A stretch of DNA of 64,000 nt, taken from positions 8,312,442-8,376,441 of the forward strand of contig NC_063063.1 in the NCBI RefSeq assembly GCF_018812025.1, given 5' to 3'. The position numbers and the translations under genes were made by a program. Below the pieces are notes generated by a model. That model was not told the origin of the DNA. It searched no databases and saw only the letters and a program-made list of their open reading frames with translations. Of the stretch, positions 11,010 to 26,000 are shown piece by piece; the stretch's first letter is position 1; each line of letters starts with the position of its first letter. The stretch is from Megalobrama amblycephala (lineage: Eukaryota > Chordata > Actinopteri > Cypriniformes > Xenocyprididae).

Positions 11010-14000
11010 TATAATAAATTTGCTTTTAAAAAAAACAAGCAAATTTGTTTCACAAAAATGGTTGACGCACACACAACTACTGTCCCACTTTACGTAACAT
11101 ACGCATAAATTGTAAGAATATACTAATACTCATGAATAAACAGTATAAGGTAAGGCAATTAAATAGCAGTCCCAAACTAGTTTTTGTTAATACAATAAAG
11201 TTATTAAGTTGGTATGAGCAACCACAGTCATTTATAATATACAAAACAACACAAAGTGAAAATAGAGTAGATTTTTGGGGTTACAGAAACAAGTTACTGT
11301 ACCATGGCAAACAGGGCCGGATTAACATAAGGGCTAGGTGGGGCTGAAGCCCCAGGGCCCGCGGGTAAAGGGGGCCCGTGATTGGCTGGAGGAAATGAGA
11401 TTGACAAGTCATAGGTGGTTGATTTGTGTCTAATAAAATAACAAGAAAAATTGATTGGAAAACGTGCCTGACTGATAAATCACCGTCCAATCAAAATGAC
11501 ATCGGAAAACGCCTCTTTGCGTTATGCTATCGCATGTAGGCCTAGATGTAGACTAGAAAATGGGAAATTGGCCTTTTTTGCTTGTTCAGCCTCGCTGGTG
11601 TTCAAAATTATTAAAAAAGTGATGCGCAAAAAAAAAAAAAAAAAAAGGAAAAATAAGCTTGAAAGGGAGAAAAGGGATGCTAATCTTACAGCAAAAATTC
11701 CAAAACTAACTACTACGGTTCACATAAAACATCCGAGCCAGTGGAAGACCCCGCGTGCAGCGGCAGCTCACAATTATCTTCACCCACCGACACCGTCGCC
11801 GATCTGCGTGCTTTACACGTTGAAGAAGGTGAGATAGCAACTGCAGCAAGTCATTATTCTTATATATAACGAGTTAAGTCCTATTCGGATGGTAATTGTT
11901 TCTCATGGAAACGAAAGGTGTTTTCAACATTTTCAGGGACGAGTCGATTGATTTTATTGCCGTTTGAATGCAGAATGTCAGTGTTTTTCTCTCATCATCA
12001 TCACCCATGTAAAAATCCCGAATTAACTTCCCTATGTTTTTGTCGAACACCAATGTCCGTCGTTGTCTCCACTATCTGCCTTTGAAGCACATTCTATCAG
12101 TTGCAGTTCTGGTGCCTCCATCACAACTCGACCTCGACACATTCACATCACATGTTAACACAGCGGTAGAGTTACTCGCGGGACACTGCACTTATTCGCA
12201 ATCACAATAGTTCATTATTTGCATGTGGTTTAAAGCCCTGCCAGTTAAACATGTCATTCGTGTGCTGTTCTGAGATGCGCTTTTTCTGACCCCATACACC
12301 CGAAGCGTGCACACACACTTAAGCCTGTCAAACAGCACCTGACCACTGACTGGACTTCATCTTTCGCGTCTGATTGCGCTATAATATCCTACTGTCAAAT
12401 ACACAAAAGGTTTACATAAACACAGTTGGTTATGTCTGAAGTGAGTTGAGAAAATCGGACGCGTGCAGGTCTTAAAGTGACAGCATCCTAATAGATAGCA
12501 TGCGGTCCCTTGTCCTTAAAGGGATAGTTCACCCAAAAATTAAAATCCTGTCATCGCATACTCACTTTCAAGTTGTTTTAAACCTGAATGAGTTTCTTTC
12601 TTCTGTTGAACACAAAATAAACTATTTTGAAGAATGTGGGTAACCTAACAGTTGCTGGTCCCCATTAATTTCCATAGTAGGAAAAAAAATATATAATGTG
12701 GAAATCACTGGGGACCATCAACTGTTTGGTTACCCACATTCTTCAAAATAGTTTATTTTGTGTTAATCAGAGGAAAGAATTATTGTGTCAGCAATATATG
12801 CAATACAATTTTAAAATATGTATTATGCACATTAAAAATATTAATCAGCTGTACTTTACTTCATGTAAATAGCATGGAATATTTAGTGTGCCTGTGCTTA
12901 TATAAAATGATTTGATAAAATGAGATTTGTAAAAATATAAAAATAACAATAATAATAAAAAAAAATTCTTGTGGTCAAGACACTGTGGCATGGCAATCGG
13001 ATGAAAGGGGGCCCTTGGTGTTGCTATAGCCCCAGGGCCCAATGTGTTCTTAATCCGGGCCTGATGGCAAATACACAATACTAACATGAACTGTTAATGA
13101 ATCATGGAAACTTCTCCTGGTGAATAGAATGAACATCACACCTGCATGCAAATCTTTCCCAGCTAACATTCGACATTCCAGTTACGTAATTTATTGGTAC
13201 TTTTTGGTAATTTCATGACTTACTACTATAATTGACAACGTAACTACAACGTTACATGCTTGTAATTTATTTTGCTCTTTATGGTTAAGTGATATACAGC
13301 GTGCGCCCCTGCATTTGTGTGTGCAATTGAAGAGCACAGTAGCGTTAGTAAACCTCTGACAAGACAGGAAAGTTAGTTTTTCCTTTAAAAAAAAATCTCT
13401 TTTTTTTGTGCTTTAAAGAAGTACACTTATTTTGATGTGTTGACTAACATACTAAAGCACATGTAAAGTATATTATTTTCGTATTCATTTTAAAAGTATG
13501 CATTCTGAAGTGTACTTCTGTTTTACGAGGGATATCAGACTGGGACACTATTTGTGTCATGATATTCACAGTGTTACTTTTAAAAGTAATGCATTACAAT
13601 ATTGCATTACTCACTAAAAAAGTAACTTATTGCAGTACTTAATTTTTATGAAAAGTAATGCATTACATTACTTTTGCATTACTTTTTCTCACCTGGGCTT
13701 GGCTTGCGTTTTTGTTTTTTTAATAACAACAAAAAAGTTCTATTTTTGGCTTTTTTTTTTTTTTTTTTTGACCCTTTCCACCAAAATTGAAATGAATAAG
13801 CCTCAGGCTGAAGGAAATGCACATTCACGCCTGTACATTAGAGGGCGCAGCTCAAACAAACCTCACAGCTGTGCTGCCATTCTGGAATACAGAAGAATAG
13901 GATACAGGAGAAGTTCAACACTCTTATTTCTAAATCTAATATAAAGTAATTTTTGCTAATAAGTATGGTTGAATTAGGTCAGAAGCAAAGACATTGGATA

Positions 14001-17000
14001 ATAAAATTAGATAAAATACATAAAGTATATTTGTGTAATTTAATATAGTTAATTATGACAGGTTTGCATAAAATTCTGAGATTGCATTTCACTGTTTTTT
14101 TATTCATTTTTAGGAATACTGAATGTTTTTGTGCAAGTGAGATGAGTAAATGCATGTTCACATTTAGTCTAGATAGAACTACAATATCCATCATGTTCAC
14201 ACACAGTGCACACAACGCCTCTGAACATACCCTATTTCTCTCAACATGGGGACAGGAGAGCTGTCAGTCAATAAATGTGAAAAAGTAACTTAGATATTTT
14301 GTTGTAAATTGAAAAAGTAATGCATTACTAGTTACTTAAAAAAGTAATCTGATTACGTAACTCAAGTTACTAGTAATGCGTTACCCCAACACTGGATGCT
14401 CACTATTCTTTCTTTGCAGACGACAGCCACTCTCATTGGCCTGCTGAAGACAGCCCGTCTGCTGCGGTTGGTTCGTGTGGCCAGAAAATTAGATCGATAC
14501 TCAGAGTATGGAACCGCAGTCCTCTTCTTGCTCATGTGCACCTTTGTGCTGATTGCTCATTGGTTGGCTTGTATCTGGTATGCCATCGGCCATGTGGAGA
14601 GGCCTTACATGAAGACAGGTTGGCTGGATAACCTGGCCGATCAACTGGGGAAGCATTACAACGACAGTGATGCCAGCTCAGGACCCTCCAATCAAGATAA
14701 ATACATCACTGCACTCTATTTCACCTTCAGCAGTCTGACCAGTGTGGGCTTTGGGAACGTCTCTCCAAACACCAACTCTGAGAAGATGTTCTCTATCTGT
14801 GTCATGCTCATTGGCTGTAAGTAACTGTAAAAAGCTCTTTATTTCACATTGAAATATGTTAATTTTATACCACTGTCCTGAATACTTCTACTGTCCCTTC
14901 TTTAGAATATCTGGCTAGTGACATTTAGTGTTGGTGAACTACACTCTTTCAAATAAAAGTTCTTTATTGGCATCTATGGTTCCATGAAGAACCTTAAACA
15001 TCCATGGAACCTTTTCATTGCACAATTTCTTCAGATTATTAAAATGTTCTTCACACTAAAAAAAATGGTTCTTGTAAGAACTGTTCCTTGTAAGGTTCGC
15101 TGCCACTTTTGGAACCTTTATTTTTAAGAGTGTATCCAGAGTTGTGGGGGGATCTGAACAATTCTCTCAAAATCTTAGCCTAGTTGTTTGCTCTCTCTGT
15201 ACTTTGGGAAGCTTTGGTAAGCATGAATGTCCACTCCTAAACCTAACTCTCAGTGGAGCATAAGCAGATTGTACGAATTTGTACGAATGAGATTGTACGA
15301 ATTCATATGCCACCAGTTCGCAGAAACATAAAATAGTTATGAATTGTCATTAAAGTGTTGTTATATGACAACTGGCCTGCCGTGGCCTCATGGGATGGTA
15401 ATAATACTTCAAAGTCTTTTTCTGCAGAGTCAACGCATAATCATCATCTCAGTTTGATAGATGTAGTAGTAAATTTTCCATCTTGCTCTATTTTCATCTG
15501 TCAGTAAAATATTTGCTAATTTTAGTCTTATTCTTATAGCATTTAAGCACAGTGGGAATCTATATAATGTGGGCAAATGCAATACACTAGATGGTTATGG
15601 TTTTACTTTTAGTTTCAATTTTAGTTAAAATTGCAGTAAGCAATTTCTGAGAAACACTGCTGATATTTGAAATCGACACCCAAGCAAACACACCCCCCTC
15701 TTCATTGCTCCGCCCCCAAAATAACAAACATGCTATGCAACTACAGCTGGCACATCAGACAGGTCGTGCAAGTATGGATGAATCAGCTGTAATTCAACAA
15801 CAACCACATACAACAGCATATCTTGGTTCCGTGAAACAGCAAAAACCAATGTTGCAAATATCGAGCAGAAACAAAGCAACCTTGGCCTCCGTTTTCAGGC
15901 CTTCCCTCTCTCTAATGTCTCTCCGGCGCTGGAAAGCTTTTCCCTTGGGGGAATCTCCGCTACCATTTTGAAGTGTGTTCAACTTCGTCAAGTGGGCAAG
16001 AGAAGTATATTTGGACAGACCCTGGACCCCTCGGTTTTGACAGAGGGAGCGTGTCTACTTGATATGTACACTTCAAGCAGATCCATAGACCACAATGCAA
16101 CATGATTGTGACGTCACCGCATATTGTGCTTAAAGGGTTAGTTCACCCAAAAATGAAAATTCTGTCATTTATTACTTACCCTCATGCCGTTCCACACCCA
16201 TAAGACCTCCGTTAATCTTCGGAACACAAATTAAGATATTTTAGTTGAAATCCGATGGCTCTGTGAGGCCTCCATAGGGAGCAATGACATTTCCTCTCTC
16301 AAGATCCATTAAGTTACTAGAAACATATTTAAATCAGTTCATGTGAGTACAGTGGTTCAATATTAATATTATAAAGCAACGAGAATATTTTTGGTGCGCC
16401 AAAAAAAAACAAAATAATGACTTATTTAGTGATGGCCGATTTCAAAACACTGTTTCAGGAAGCATCGGAGCACAAATGAATCAGTGTATTGAATCTGCTG
16501 TTCGGAGCTTCAAAGTCACATGATTTCAGCCACTGGCAGTTTGACACGCGATCTGAATCATGATTCGATACACTGATTCATTTATGCTCCGATGCTTCAT
16601 GAAGCAGTGTTTTGAAATCGGCCATCACTAAATAAGTCTTTTTTTTTTTTTTTTTTTTTATATTCTCGTCGCTTTATAATATTAATATTGAACCACTGTG
16701 CTCACATAAACCGATTTAAATATGTTTTTAGTACATAAATGGATCTTGAGAGAGGAAGTGTCATTGCTCCCTATGAAGGCCTCATAGAGCCATCGAATTT
16801 CAACTAAAATATCTTAATTTGTGTTCTGAAGATTAACGAAGGTCTTACAGGTGTGGAACGGCATGAGGATAAGTAATAAATGACAGAATTTTCATTTTTG
16901 GGTGAACTAACCCTTTAATTTACCCCCACCCCACACAACTCTAGTGTATGATATTAGCGTTATTATGACATTTAACCGCATAATACTTTTAGCTACCTTA

Positions 17001-20000
17001 AGCTGACTGTTATAGTTGACTAAATATTCTCCTATTGACTTTTTGTCTTAGCTCTCATGTATGCCAGCATATTTGGGAATGTCTCTGCAATAATTCAGAG
17101 GCTTTATTCTGGGACAACACGCTATCACACTCAGTTGCTGCGGGTTAAAGAGTTCATCCGCTTCCATCAGATACCTGGAGATCTGAGGCAAAAACTGGAG
17201 GAATATTTCCAACATGCCTGGTCCTACACCAATGGCATTAATATGAATGCAGTAGGTTATACTTTGCCAGAATCAATAACCCAAATACTATTGTTGTCTA
17301 CATGCTATAGATGCAAATACAGTGGATTCATCTATGTAATAAAACCCAATCAAACTGCTTATTTTCAAATTATAGGTCATGAAAGGTTTTCCAGAGTGTT
17401 TGCAAGCTGACATTTGCCTGCATCTGAATCGTAATCTGCTACAGAACTGTAAAGCGTTCCGTGGGGCGAGTAAAGCGTGTCTGAGAGCTCTCGCCGTGCG
17501 CTTCAAAACCACCCACTCCCCACCTGGAGACACCCTCTATCACCATGGCGACATGCTCAAAGCACTCTACTTCATCTCCCGTGGAGCCATTCAAGTGTCG
17601 CAAAATAACATTGTGCTGGCCATACTTGGTGAGATTAATATTAAACCTGAGCAAACAGCTTTCTTATCCATTGGTGGTTTGAGACATAATATAAACTGCT
17701 TCCTGTTTCATGTACAGGAAAGAACAACATCTTTGGCGAGCCCTTAAACCTGTATGCAGATCCTGGTCGCTGTAATGCTGATGTTACTGCACTTACCTAC
17801 TGTGACCTTCACCGTATCCAAAGAGACGACCTTCTAGAGGTGCTGGACATGTACCCTGCATTTGGAGAGAGCTTTTGGAGGAAACTAGAAATCACCTTTA
17901 ACCTACGAGATGTGTGTAAACCCAACATCCCAAACACATTTATACATTCCCCTCACTGGATATTGAGACAGAAGGACAGAAGACATAAACATTTATCTTC
18001 CAATTAAATAATTATTAATTTCTCACAAAATTAAATATATATTATAAACATTGACAAATCTAGCATTCACACTTAAAGGATTAGTTCACTTTCAAATTAA
18101 AATTTCCTGGCAATTTACTCACCCCCCATGTCATCCAAGATGTTCATGTCTTTCTTTCTTCAGTCAAAAAGAAATTAAGGTTTTTGAGGAAAACATTCCA
18201 GAATTATAGTGGACTTCAATGGAGCCCAAACGGTTGAAGGTCAAAATTACAGTTTACAGCAATCCCAGACGAGGAATAAGGGTCTTATCTAGAGAAACCA
18301 TCACTCATTTTCTAAAAAAAAAATTAAACATTTTACACGTTTTAACCATAAATGCTCATCTTGAACTAGCCCTCTTCTTCTCTATTAGAATTCCGGCAGT
18401 GTAGACACTGCTAAGTGTATTACTGCCCTCCACAGGTCAAAGTTTGAACTAAATTGTCATATGCAATATGCTAGTGCAAGTATATAACAATTAGTTCAAA
18501 CTTTAACCTGTGGAGGGCGGTAATACACTTAGCAGCGTCTACACTGCTGGAATTTTAATAGAGAAGAAGAGAGCTAGTTCTAGATGAGCATTTATTGTTA
18601 AAACGTATATAATTTTTATTATTATTTTTTTTTAGAAAATGAGTGATGGTTTCTTTAAATAAGACCCTTATTCCTCGTCTGGGATCGTGTAGAAAGCTTT
18701 GAAGCTGCAATGAAACTAATTTTGACCTTCAACTGTTTGGTGCCCATTGAAGTCTACTATAAGGAGAATAATCCTGGAATGTTTTCATCAAAAACTTTAA
18801 TTTCTTTTCGACTGAAGAAAGAAAGACATAAACATCTTGGATGACATGGGGGTGAGTAAATTATCAGGAAAAGTTTATTTAAAAGTGGACTAATCCTTTA
18901 AGGACACTTTTAACAAGTGCACTTTGTGGTAATGTCAAATGAAAATATAAGCTTTAAATGACATTTTAAATCATTATGTGTTAATCTTATAATCTCTAAT
19001 CTTAATAATATTACTATTAAAGTTGATATTTTCAGATTATTTGAAATGTATTACATTGCAACTTCATTACAAATTTGTAATTACAAATATATTTAAATAC
19101 ATGACATACAATACAAAGTTTCAATAGAGATTGCATTAAAGTATATTATAGTTTACCATAAATGTAGTCACTTCAAAGACAATAGAAGTAAATTACATAT
19201 ACGTATGCCTGGTTTCACAAACAAGGCTTAAGCCTGTGTGTAAAGCACTCTAATGTTCAGATAATTGCATTTAATATAAATTTAAACTATAATGCATTTT
19301 CATTTATTAGCAATTAACATGCAATTGTGGTCTATTCTTCTGTATAGTCTATTCTTTTAAAGTATATTATTTCCATAATAAGTACTGTTATGTTGGATTA
19401 GTTAGCTATTTAACGTGAAGTTTATTTTATTTATTTGCTGTTTTAAAAGAAGACAATGTACATTAATTAACACAAGAAACAAGTCTCCTATGTAAATGTG
19501 CCAGATTTGTGCCAGACTAATTTTTATATGCAGTCCCTGGCAGGTTGATGGTAAACACACACACTCACCCTAAAAAAACCAAAAAACCAAAAAAAAAAAA
19601 ACATGCAAAACCAGAAGTACATACAAAACCAGAAGCAAACAAGAAACCACTATTTATGAAGACATATTTGATTATCCAATAACCACCCTTTTATCATTTT
19701 AGAAAAAGAAGCAAGAGATGTAATATTTCTTAGTTCTATGGGTATAGTTTTCTCAAAGTTGACTTCCACACAACAATAGAACAATAGAACACAACAAGTA
19801 CGCTTTTGAAAAGTATGCTAAAGTGTACTTCTTTTTCCACAAGGGATAACATGTCATTAATATAATATAAATTAATCTAAAACATTGAGACAAATGCTCT
19901 CCGTTCAGTAATCATTGTTTTAACTGGTATGTAATCAGGTTGAACAGATGATGGCAAGTGAAAATTTGGACTGCGGTTTCCATGCAAGCCGCATTCGACA

Positions 20001-23000
20001 CAGACAAAACTCACTAGACAGGCGCAACAAGCCAGGTGAGTAGAACACTAACAAACAAACACAAAAATACCCAGTACCCCTTAATATTGTAAAGTTGTGT
20101 CCAGAAGTCTCTTTTGCTAAGACTTGACATGTTTCAGAATCATGTTATTCACAGTTCGCCACAGTTCACATCTACCCTTATTTTAAGGCCAGATGTTTAA
20201 CTATCAACATCAGAAGACAGAGAATAAGTTTGTAGAGAATGTGTCAAAGACATCCTTTTTATTACCTCTAGATGGAATGGACCAGAGTGACTCATACCCA
20301 TCTCAGACGTGTTCGGCCCTGGGTCGTCACCATTCTCTAACCACTCACATGCACTGGGAGGAGCTGTGCAGCTGTGCAAGCTCCACATTGCAGTCCAGTG
20401 AAAACCTCAGCAAGTCTCCCATCAGCCACTGTGAGCTTTATAACTCTGAGGCAGATCATCTAGACTACCCCTCTCCTGTTGTGAGACTAATACCACAGAG
20501 TGGTGCCTCTGAGATCAGCGGAGAGCCTGGCATGGATATGGGGCACTTGGGTGGGTATACAATATTTATTGGACTTTATACTGATATTTTATTGGTGAGG
20601 ATGAAGCATTACAAAAATTTAAAATCTGGGTCCTGAAGCCAAACCATATACAGTGCTGTAGGGACGATATATTTTTGTAGGCCAAAAGCCAGAAACGTTT
20701 GGTTATCACATAATCCAAAAGCCAATGGAAAAATCCTATTGGGTTTTTATCAATGAACATTTTGGAACCAGGGTGATGCTGACTTCCAGGTTGGCTTACA
20801 AAAATACCTAATCACTGCAGCACATTATTGGAAAATTTGGGGTCATTTTAGGTCATTGCAACCACTTTTTTAGTGCTAAACATTTTCACAGTTGAACAAT
20901 TACTTAGTGCACCATTAAAATCTTTAATGACATATTGTAAATATGAATGTTTTTCTCGAATCGTTGGATTGTTATTATTCAATATCTCCTCCTAACACAA
21001 GATCCTCCTCCATCTGGATTGTACCATTACTGGCCTGACCACCAGGCAGCTCATTTTGCTCGGTGCCTTTCGTCTGTCCGGACCTCATTTCCTCCACCGC
21101 TCTTTGCAGATCATCATCCCAGTGAACTTGAGTCCAGACTGGAGCTCCTGCAGAGCCAGCTTAAGAGGTAGGTGATGCATCTTAAGGCTAAAATATGTAG
21201 TTTCTGCATCACTATTGGCACTTAGTGGAATTACAAAAGTAAAGCATATTTTCAAACAAACTTGCACATGGCGCCTACTCCAAGACAAACATCTCCATCA
21301 AAGCTCTTAAAGGAACACTCCACTTTTTTTGAAAATAGGCTCATTTTCTAACTCCCCTAGAGTTAAACAGTTGAGTTTTACCGTTTTCGAATCCATTCAG
21401 CCGATCTCCGGTCTAGCGGTACCACTTTTAGCATAGCTTAGCATAGTTCATTGAATCTGATTAGACCGTTAGCATCTCGCTTAAAAAAAAATGACCAAAG
21501 AGTTTCGATATTTTTCCTATTTAAAACTTGACTCTTCTTCGTGTACTAAGACCGACGGAAAAAATGAAAAGTTGCGATTTTCTAGGCCGGTATATCTAGG
21601 AACTATACTCTCATTCCGGCGTAATAATCAAGGAACTTTGCTGCCGTACCATGGGTGCAGCAGGCGCAATGATATTACGCACCGCATGTGACCCCCTGTT
21701 TGCACAGGGAGCGTGCCTTGCAACCATGGAGACATTTGTGAGAGGTAATATCATTGCGCCTGCTGAACCCATGGTACGGCAGCAAAGTTCCTTGATTATT
21801 ACGCCGGATGAGAGTATAGTTCCTAGCCAAATCCTATTCTACTTACGGAAAAAAATGGAACTGCCGCTGCATTCGTTCCGTAAGTAGAATAAGGAAGGCG
21901 TAGGACATACAACGTAAGCTTTTTGAACAATACGAAAGTGCGGTTTTGGCGGAAGCACATGCAAGGCGATCATTTGTGTTTATAAAGCATATACAGTTGT
22001 ATTTTTTTCGAAAATGACCAATCGTTTCACTAGATAAGACCCTTATTCCTCGTCTGGTATCGTTTCAAGCCCTTTGAAGCTGCACTGAAACTAATTTTGA
22101 CCTTCAACCGTTTGGAGGCCATTAAAGTCCACTATAAGGAGAATAATCCTGGAATGTTTTCATCAAAAACCTTTATTTCTTTTCGACTGAAGAAAGAAAG
22201 ACATGAAAATCTTGGATGACATGGGGGTGAGTAAATTATCAGGAAAATTTTATTTGAAAGTGAACTAATCCTATAAAGAGGCACACTAGCAACTAATGCT
22301 AGAGGCTGTAGTCCTTGTTAGTGCACATACCTCCCATGACAGAAAGGCTGGTTTGAATCCCGCTCGAAGCCGTGCGAGTAGAACCAGAGGGGTTACTTTT
22401 TTTCATGAGACAGCCATGGTCCCACAGCAGCTAAACACCCTCTGGCCCAGCCTGCTACAGTAGCCACGCCCCAAACCACTCTCTTTGTTACATTGACGCA
22501 TACAGTGACTAGGGGCTGTCAGGCTCTTGGTTCTCGCCACTTGTTCTCATGACTTGATATTTGAATGGTTGATGTCAAGATGTCCAGCAAATAACTACTT
22601 AAATACTGCAGTTTTCTGTTCCCTTTCCCCCAGGCTAGAGACAAGAATGACAGCAGACATCAATGTGATCCTTCAGCTTCTCCAGCGACAGATTGCCCCC
22701 GTGCCTCCAGCATATAGCACGGTATTACCTGACAACCACATCCCTGACCCCGCTACACTGTATGGAAGCAGCACACCAGTACTTCACAGCATGTTCCCCA
22801 TTCCAAATATTCAAGTGGACAGTAAAAGCACTACCATTCAGGTAAAAGTGCTGTCCAATAAAAGTTTTTTATTTTTTTAATTTTCAATGCCAGACTTCTC
22901 TTGTGAAAACGAAGTGTGAAAAAAAAAAGTATATTTTAGATTGCAGTAAATAAATGCTTGTTGTCAGTATAATTGGCAGTACACTTTAACTATTTTAAAG

Positions 23001-26000
23001 ACAATAGAATTATGAAATTACATTAAAGATATACTTAAAGGGATAGTTCATCCAAAAAAATTAAAATTATGTCATTTACTCACCCTTAGGTTGTTCCAAA
23101 CCTGTATAAATTTCTTTTTTCTGTTGAACACAAAGGAAGATGTTTTGAACAATGTGGGTAACTGAACACCATTGACTGCCATAGTATTTCTTTTCCTTCT
23201 ATGGAAGTCAATTAGGGCTGTCAAAGGATTAATCACGATTAATCGCATACAAAATAAAAGTTTGAGTTTGCCTAATATATGTGGGTGTACTGTGTGTAAT
23301 TATTATGTATATATAAATACAAACACATCCATGTATATATTTGAGAAATATTTACAAGTATATGTATTTATTTATATTTTTATATAATTTATATTATATA
23401 TAAATAATTTTTTTGTACATAAATAACATATTTCTCTTAAATATATACATTAATTTGTGTGTATTTATATATGCATATTATTTACACACATTACTCACAC
23501 ATATATTATGCAAACTCAAACTTTTATTTTGTATGCGATTAATCGCGATTAATCGTTTGACAGCCCTAAAGTCAATGGTGTCCCAAAGCAGCCTGGTTAC
23601 AAACTTTCTTCAAAATATTTTCCTTTGTGTTCAGCAGAACAAAGAAATTTATACAAGTTTGGAACAACCTAAGAGTGAGTAAATGATGACAGAATTTTCA
23701 TTTTTGGGTGAACTATCCCTTTAAGTCCTTGACTAAGTGCATTTAATATAAATTTGAATTTTCATTTAATTGTAAATAATATGTAATTAAGTGTCTGAAA
23801 TTTGCACTGAAGTATTTTTTAATTATATTATTACATACTTTTAGGGGTGTGTTCACACTTGGCAGGTTTGGTTTGATTAAAGCGAACTCTGGTGCGATTG
23901 CTCTGTTAGTGCAGTTCATTTGTATAAGTGTGAACGCTGCCATCCCAAACAAGTGGAACTAGACCCCTGAAAAGGTGGGTCTCGTTCCACTGCCAAATGA
24001 ACTCATCTGAAATATGAACACAACACGAACCAGACATCTAAACAAAACAAATCAGGATGTGATGTCACTAGATGCGATCCTAAAAAGACAGAATGCTGAA
24101 ACATACCTGTTTTTTCCTCATCATAGGAACTGCGTTGCCCGTTACAGTTAGGTACAGGCATCAGGAATGCTGTCTCCTTGCGGCAGATCTTCGTTTGTGT
24201 TGCAATGGAGGAATTCCTGGCGCTGTTTTGACTCCTTTACACATTTTATAAACTCTTCACGAGTTCTCACCTGGTAAAAATTTCATCATACATACACAAA
24301 TTCAAAGAGCTCAAGATTCTTAAAAATTATAGTGTGAACGCTAAGAGAACCAGGACTTAGATGTATTATTTTTGTTTCTTTGGTCTGGACCAAAATAATA
24401 AAGAGAACTGAACTAAAAGTGTGTTCAAGTATACTTCTTTTTCACAAGTCAAGTCACCTTTATTTTTTATAGCGCTTTATTCAATACAGATTGTTTCAAA
24501 GCAGCTTTACAGTGATCAACAGGAAAATAATAATTCAATGATGCAAACAGAGTTAAAGGATTAGTTCACTTTCAAATTAAAATTTCCTGATAATTTACTC
24601 ACCCTCATGTCATCCAAGATGTTTATCTTTCTTTCTTTAGTCGAAAAGAAGTTAAGGTTTTTAATGAAAACATTCCAGGATTTTTCTCCATATAGTGGAC
24701 TTCAATGGACTCCAAATGTTTGAAGGTCAAAATTACAGTTTCAGTGCAGCTTCAAAGCATTCTACGCGATCCCAGACGAGGAATAAAGGTCTTATCTAGT
24801 GAAACGATCGGTCGTTTCCAAAAAAAAAAAAAAAAAAAATTATATACTTTTAAACATAAACGCTCGTCCTGAAGTAGCTGTCTTCTTCTTTATTAGAATT
24901 CCGGCAGTGTAGACACTGCTAAATGTATTACTGCCCTCCACAGGTCAAAGTTTGAACTAATTGTTATATACTTGCACTAGCATATTGTATATGACCATTT
25001 TATTTCAAACTTTGACCTGTGGAGGGCAGTAATACATTTAGCAGTGTCTACACTGCTGGAATTCTAATAGAGAAGAAGAAGAGAGCTAGTTCAAGATGAG
25101 CATTTATGGTTAAAAGTATATAATTTTTGAAATTTTTTTTTAGAAAAGGGCTGATCGTTTCGCTAGATAAGACCCTTATTCCTCATCTGGGATCGTGTAG
25201 AACGCTTTGAAACTGTAATTTTGACCTTCAACCGTTTGGAGGCCATTGAAGTCCACTATAAGGAGAATAATCCTGGAATGTTTTCATCAAAAAAACTATT
25301 TCTTTTCAACTGAAGAAAGAAAGACATAAACATCTTGGATGACATGAGGGTGTGTAAATTATCATGAAATTTTCATTTGAAAGTGAACTAATCCTTTAAA
25401 TTTGGCTGTGAAGCAGCTCTAAAAAGAAAATCATCATCCATCACTGTTTTTTGCAGAGCTGCTTTATAGCCAAATTGAACTAATTTAATAATTGATGATC
25501 TTTACAATGGAACTGAATCAATACTGAACTGACTTGAGCTGAGTAATGACACTATTTTCTTTACAGCAAAACTGAACTTTGTTTGCATTATTCATAAGGG
25601 TTAGTTAATTAAAACCTTTAATTTTATCTGATCTGAATGTTGGTGTAGGTGTACCGGATCGGTCACACACCTGAAAATTACTGACCCCCATGTTGTTCCA
25701 AAACCATCCTGATACTAAATACTAACCTTTAGCTAAGCCATATCCACATTAAACGTATGACAAGCGAGGTCCAGACCTGGGAGGACTTCAAATGACACAA
25801 ACTCTGGATCAACATGCACCATTCCACATTTTGTTATATATCCTAATCATTGTTAACATGTATTCATTACTTCAAGGAACTTCTACCATAAATTAATACA
25901 TTGTTAGCTAACTGCATGATTTGTATATGTACTTTTCTGAAATTACATAATTTGGACACAGTCACCTCTGATAACAGATTACTCTAAATTGTAATGCTGA

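Noticed and set aside
20193..20220. Acceptor at 20192 for the kcnh6 distal exon
   Set aside because: With the phase left by the preceding exon the junction reads GAT GTT TAA, a stop.
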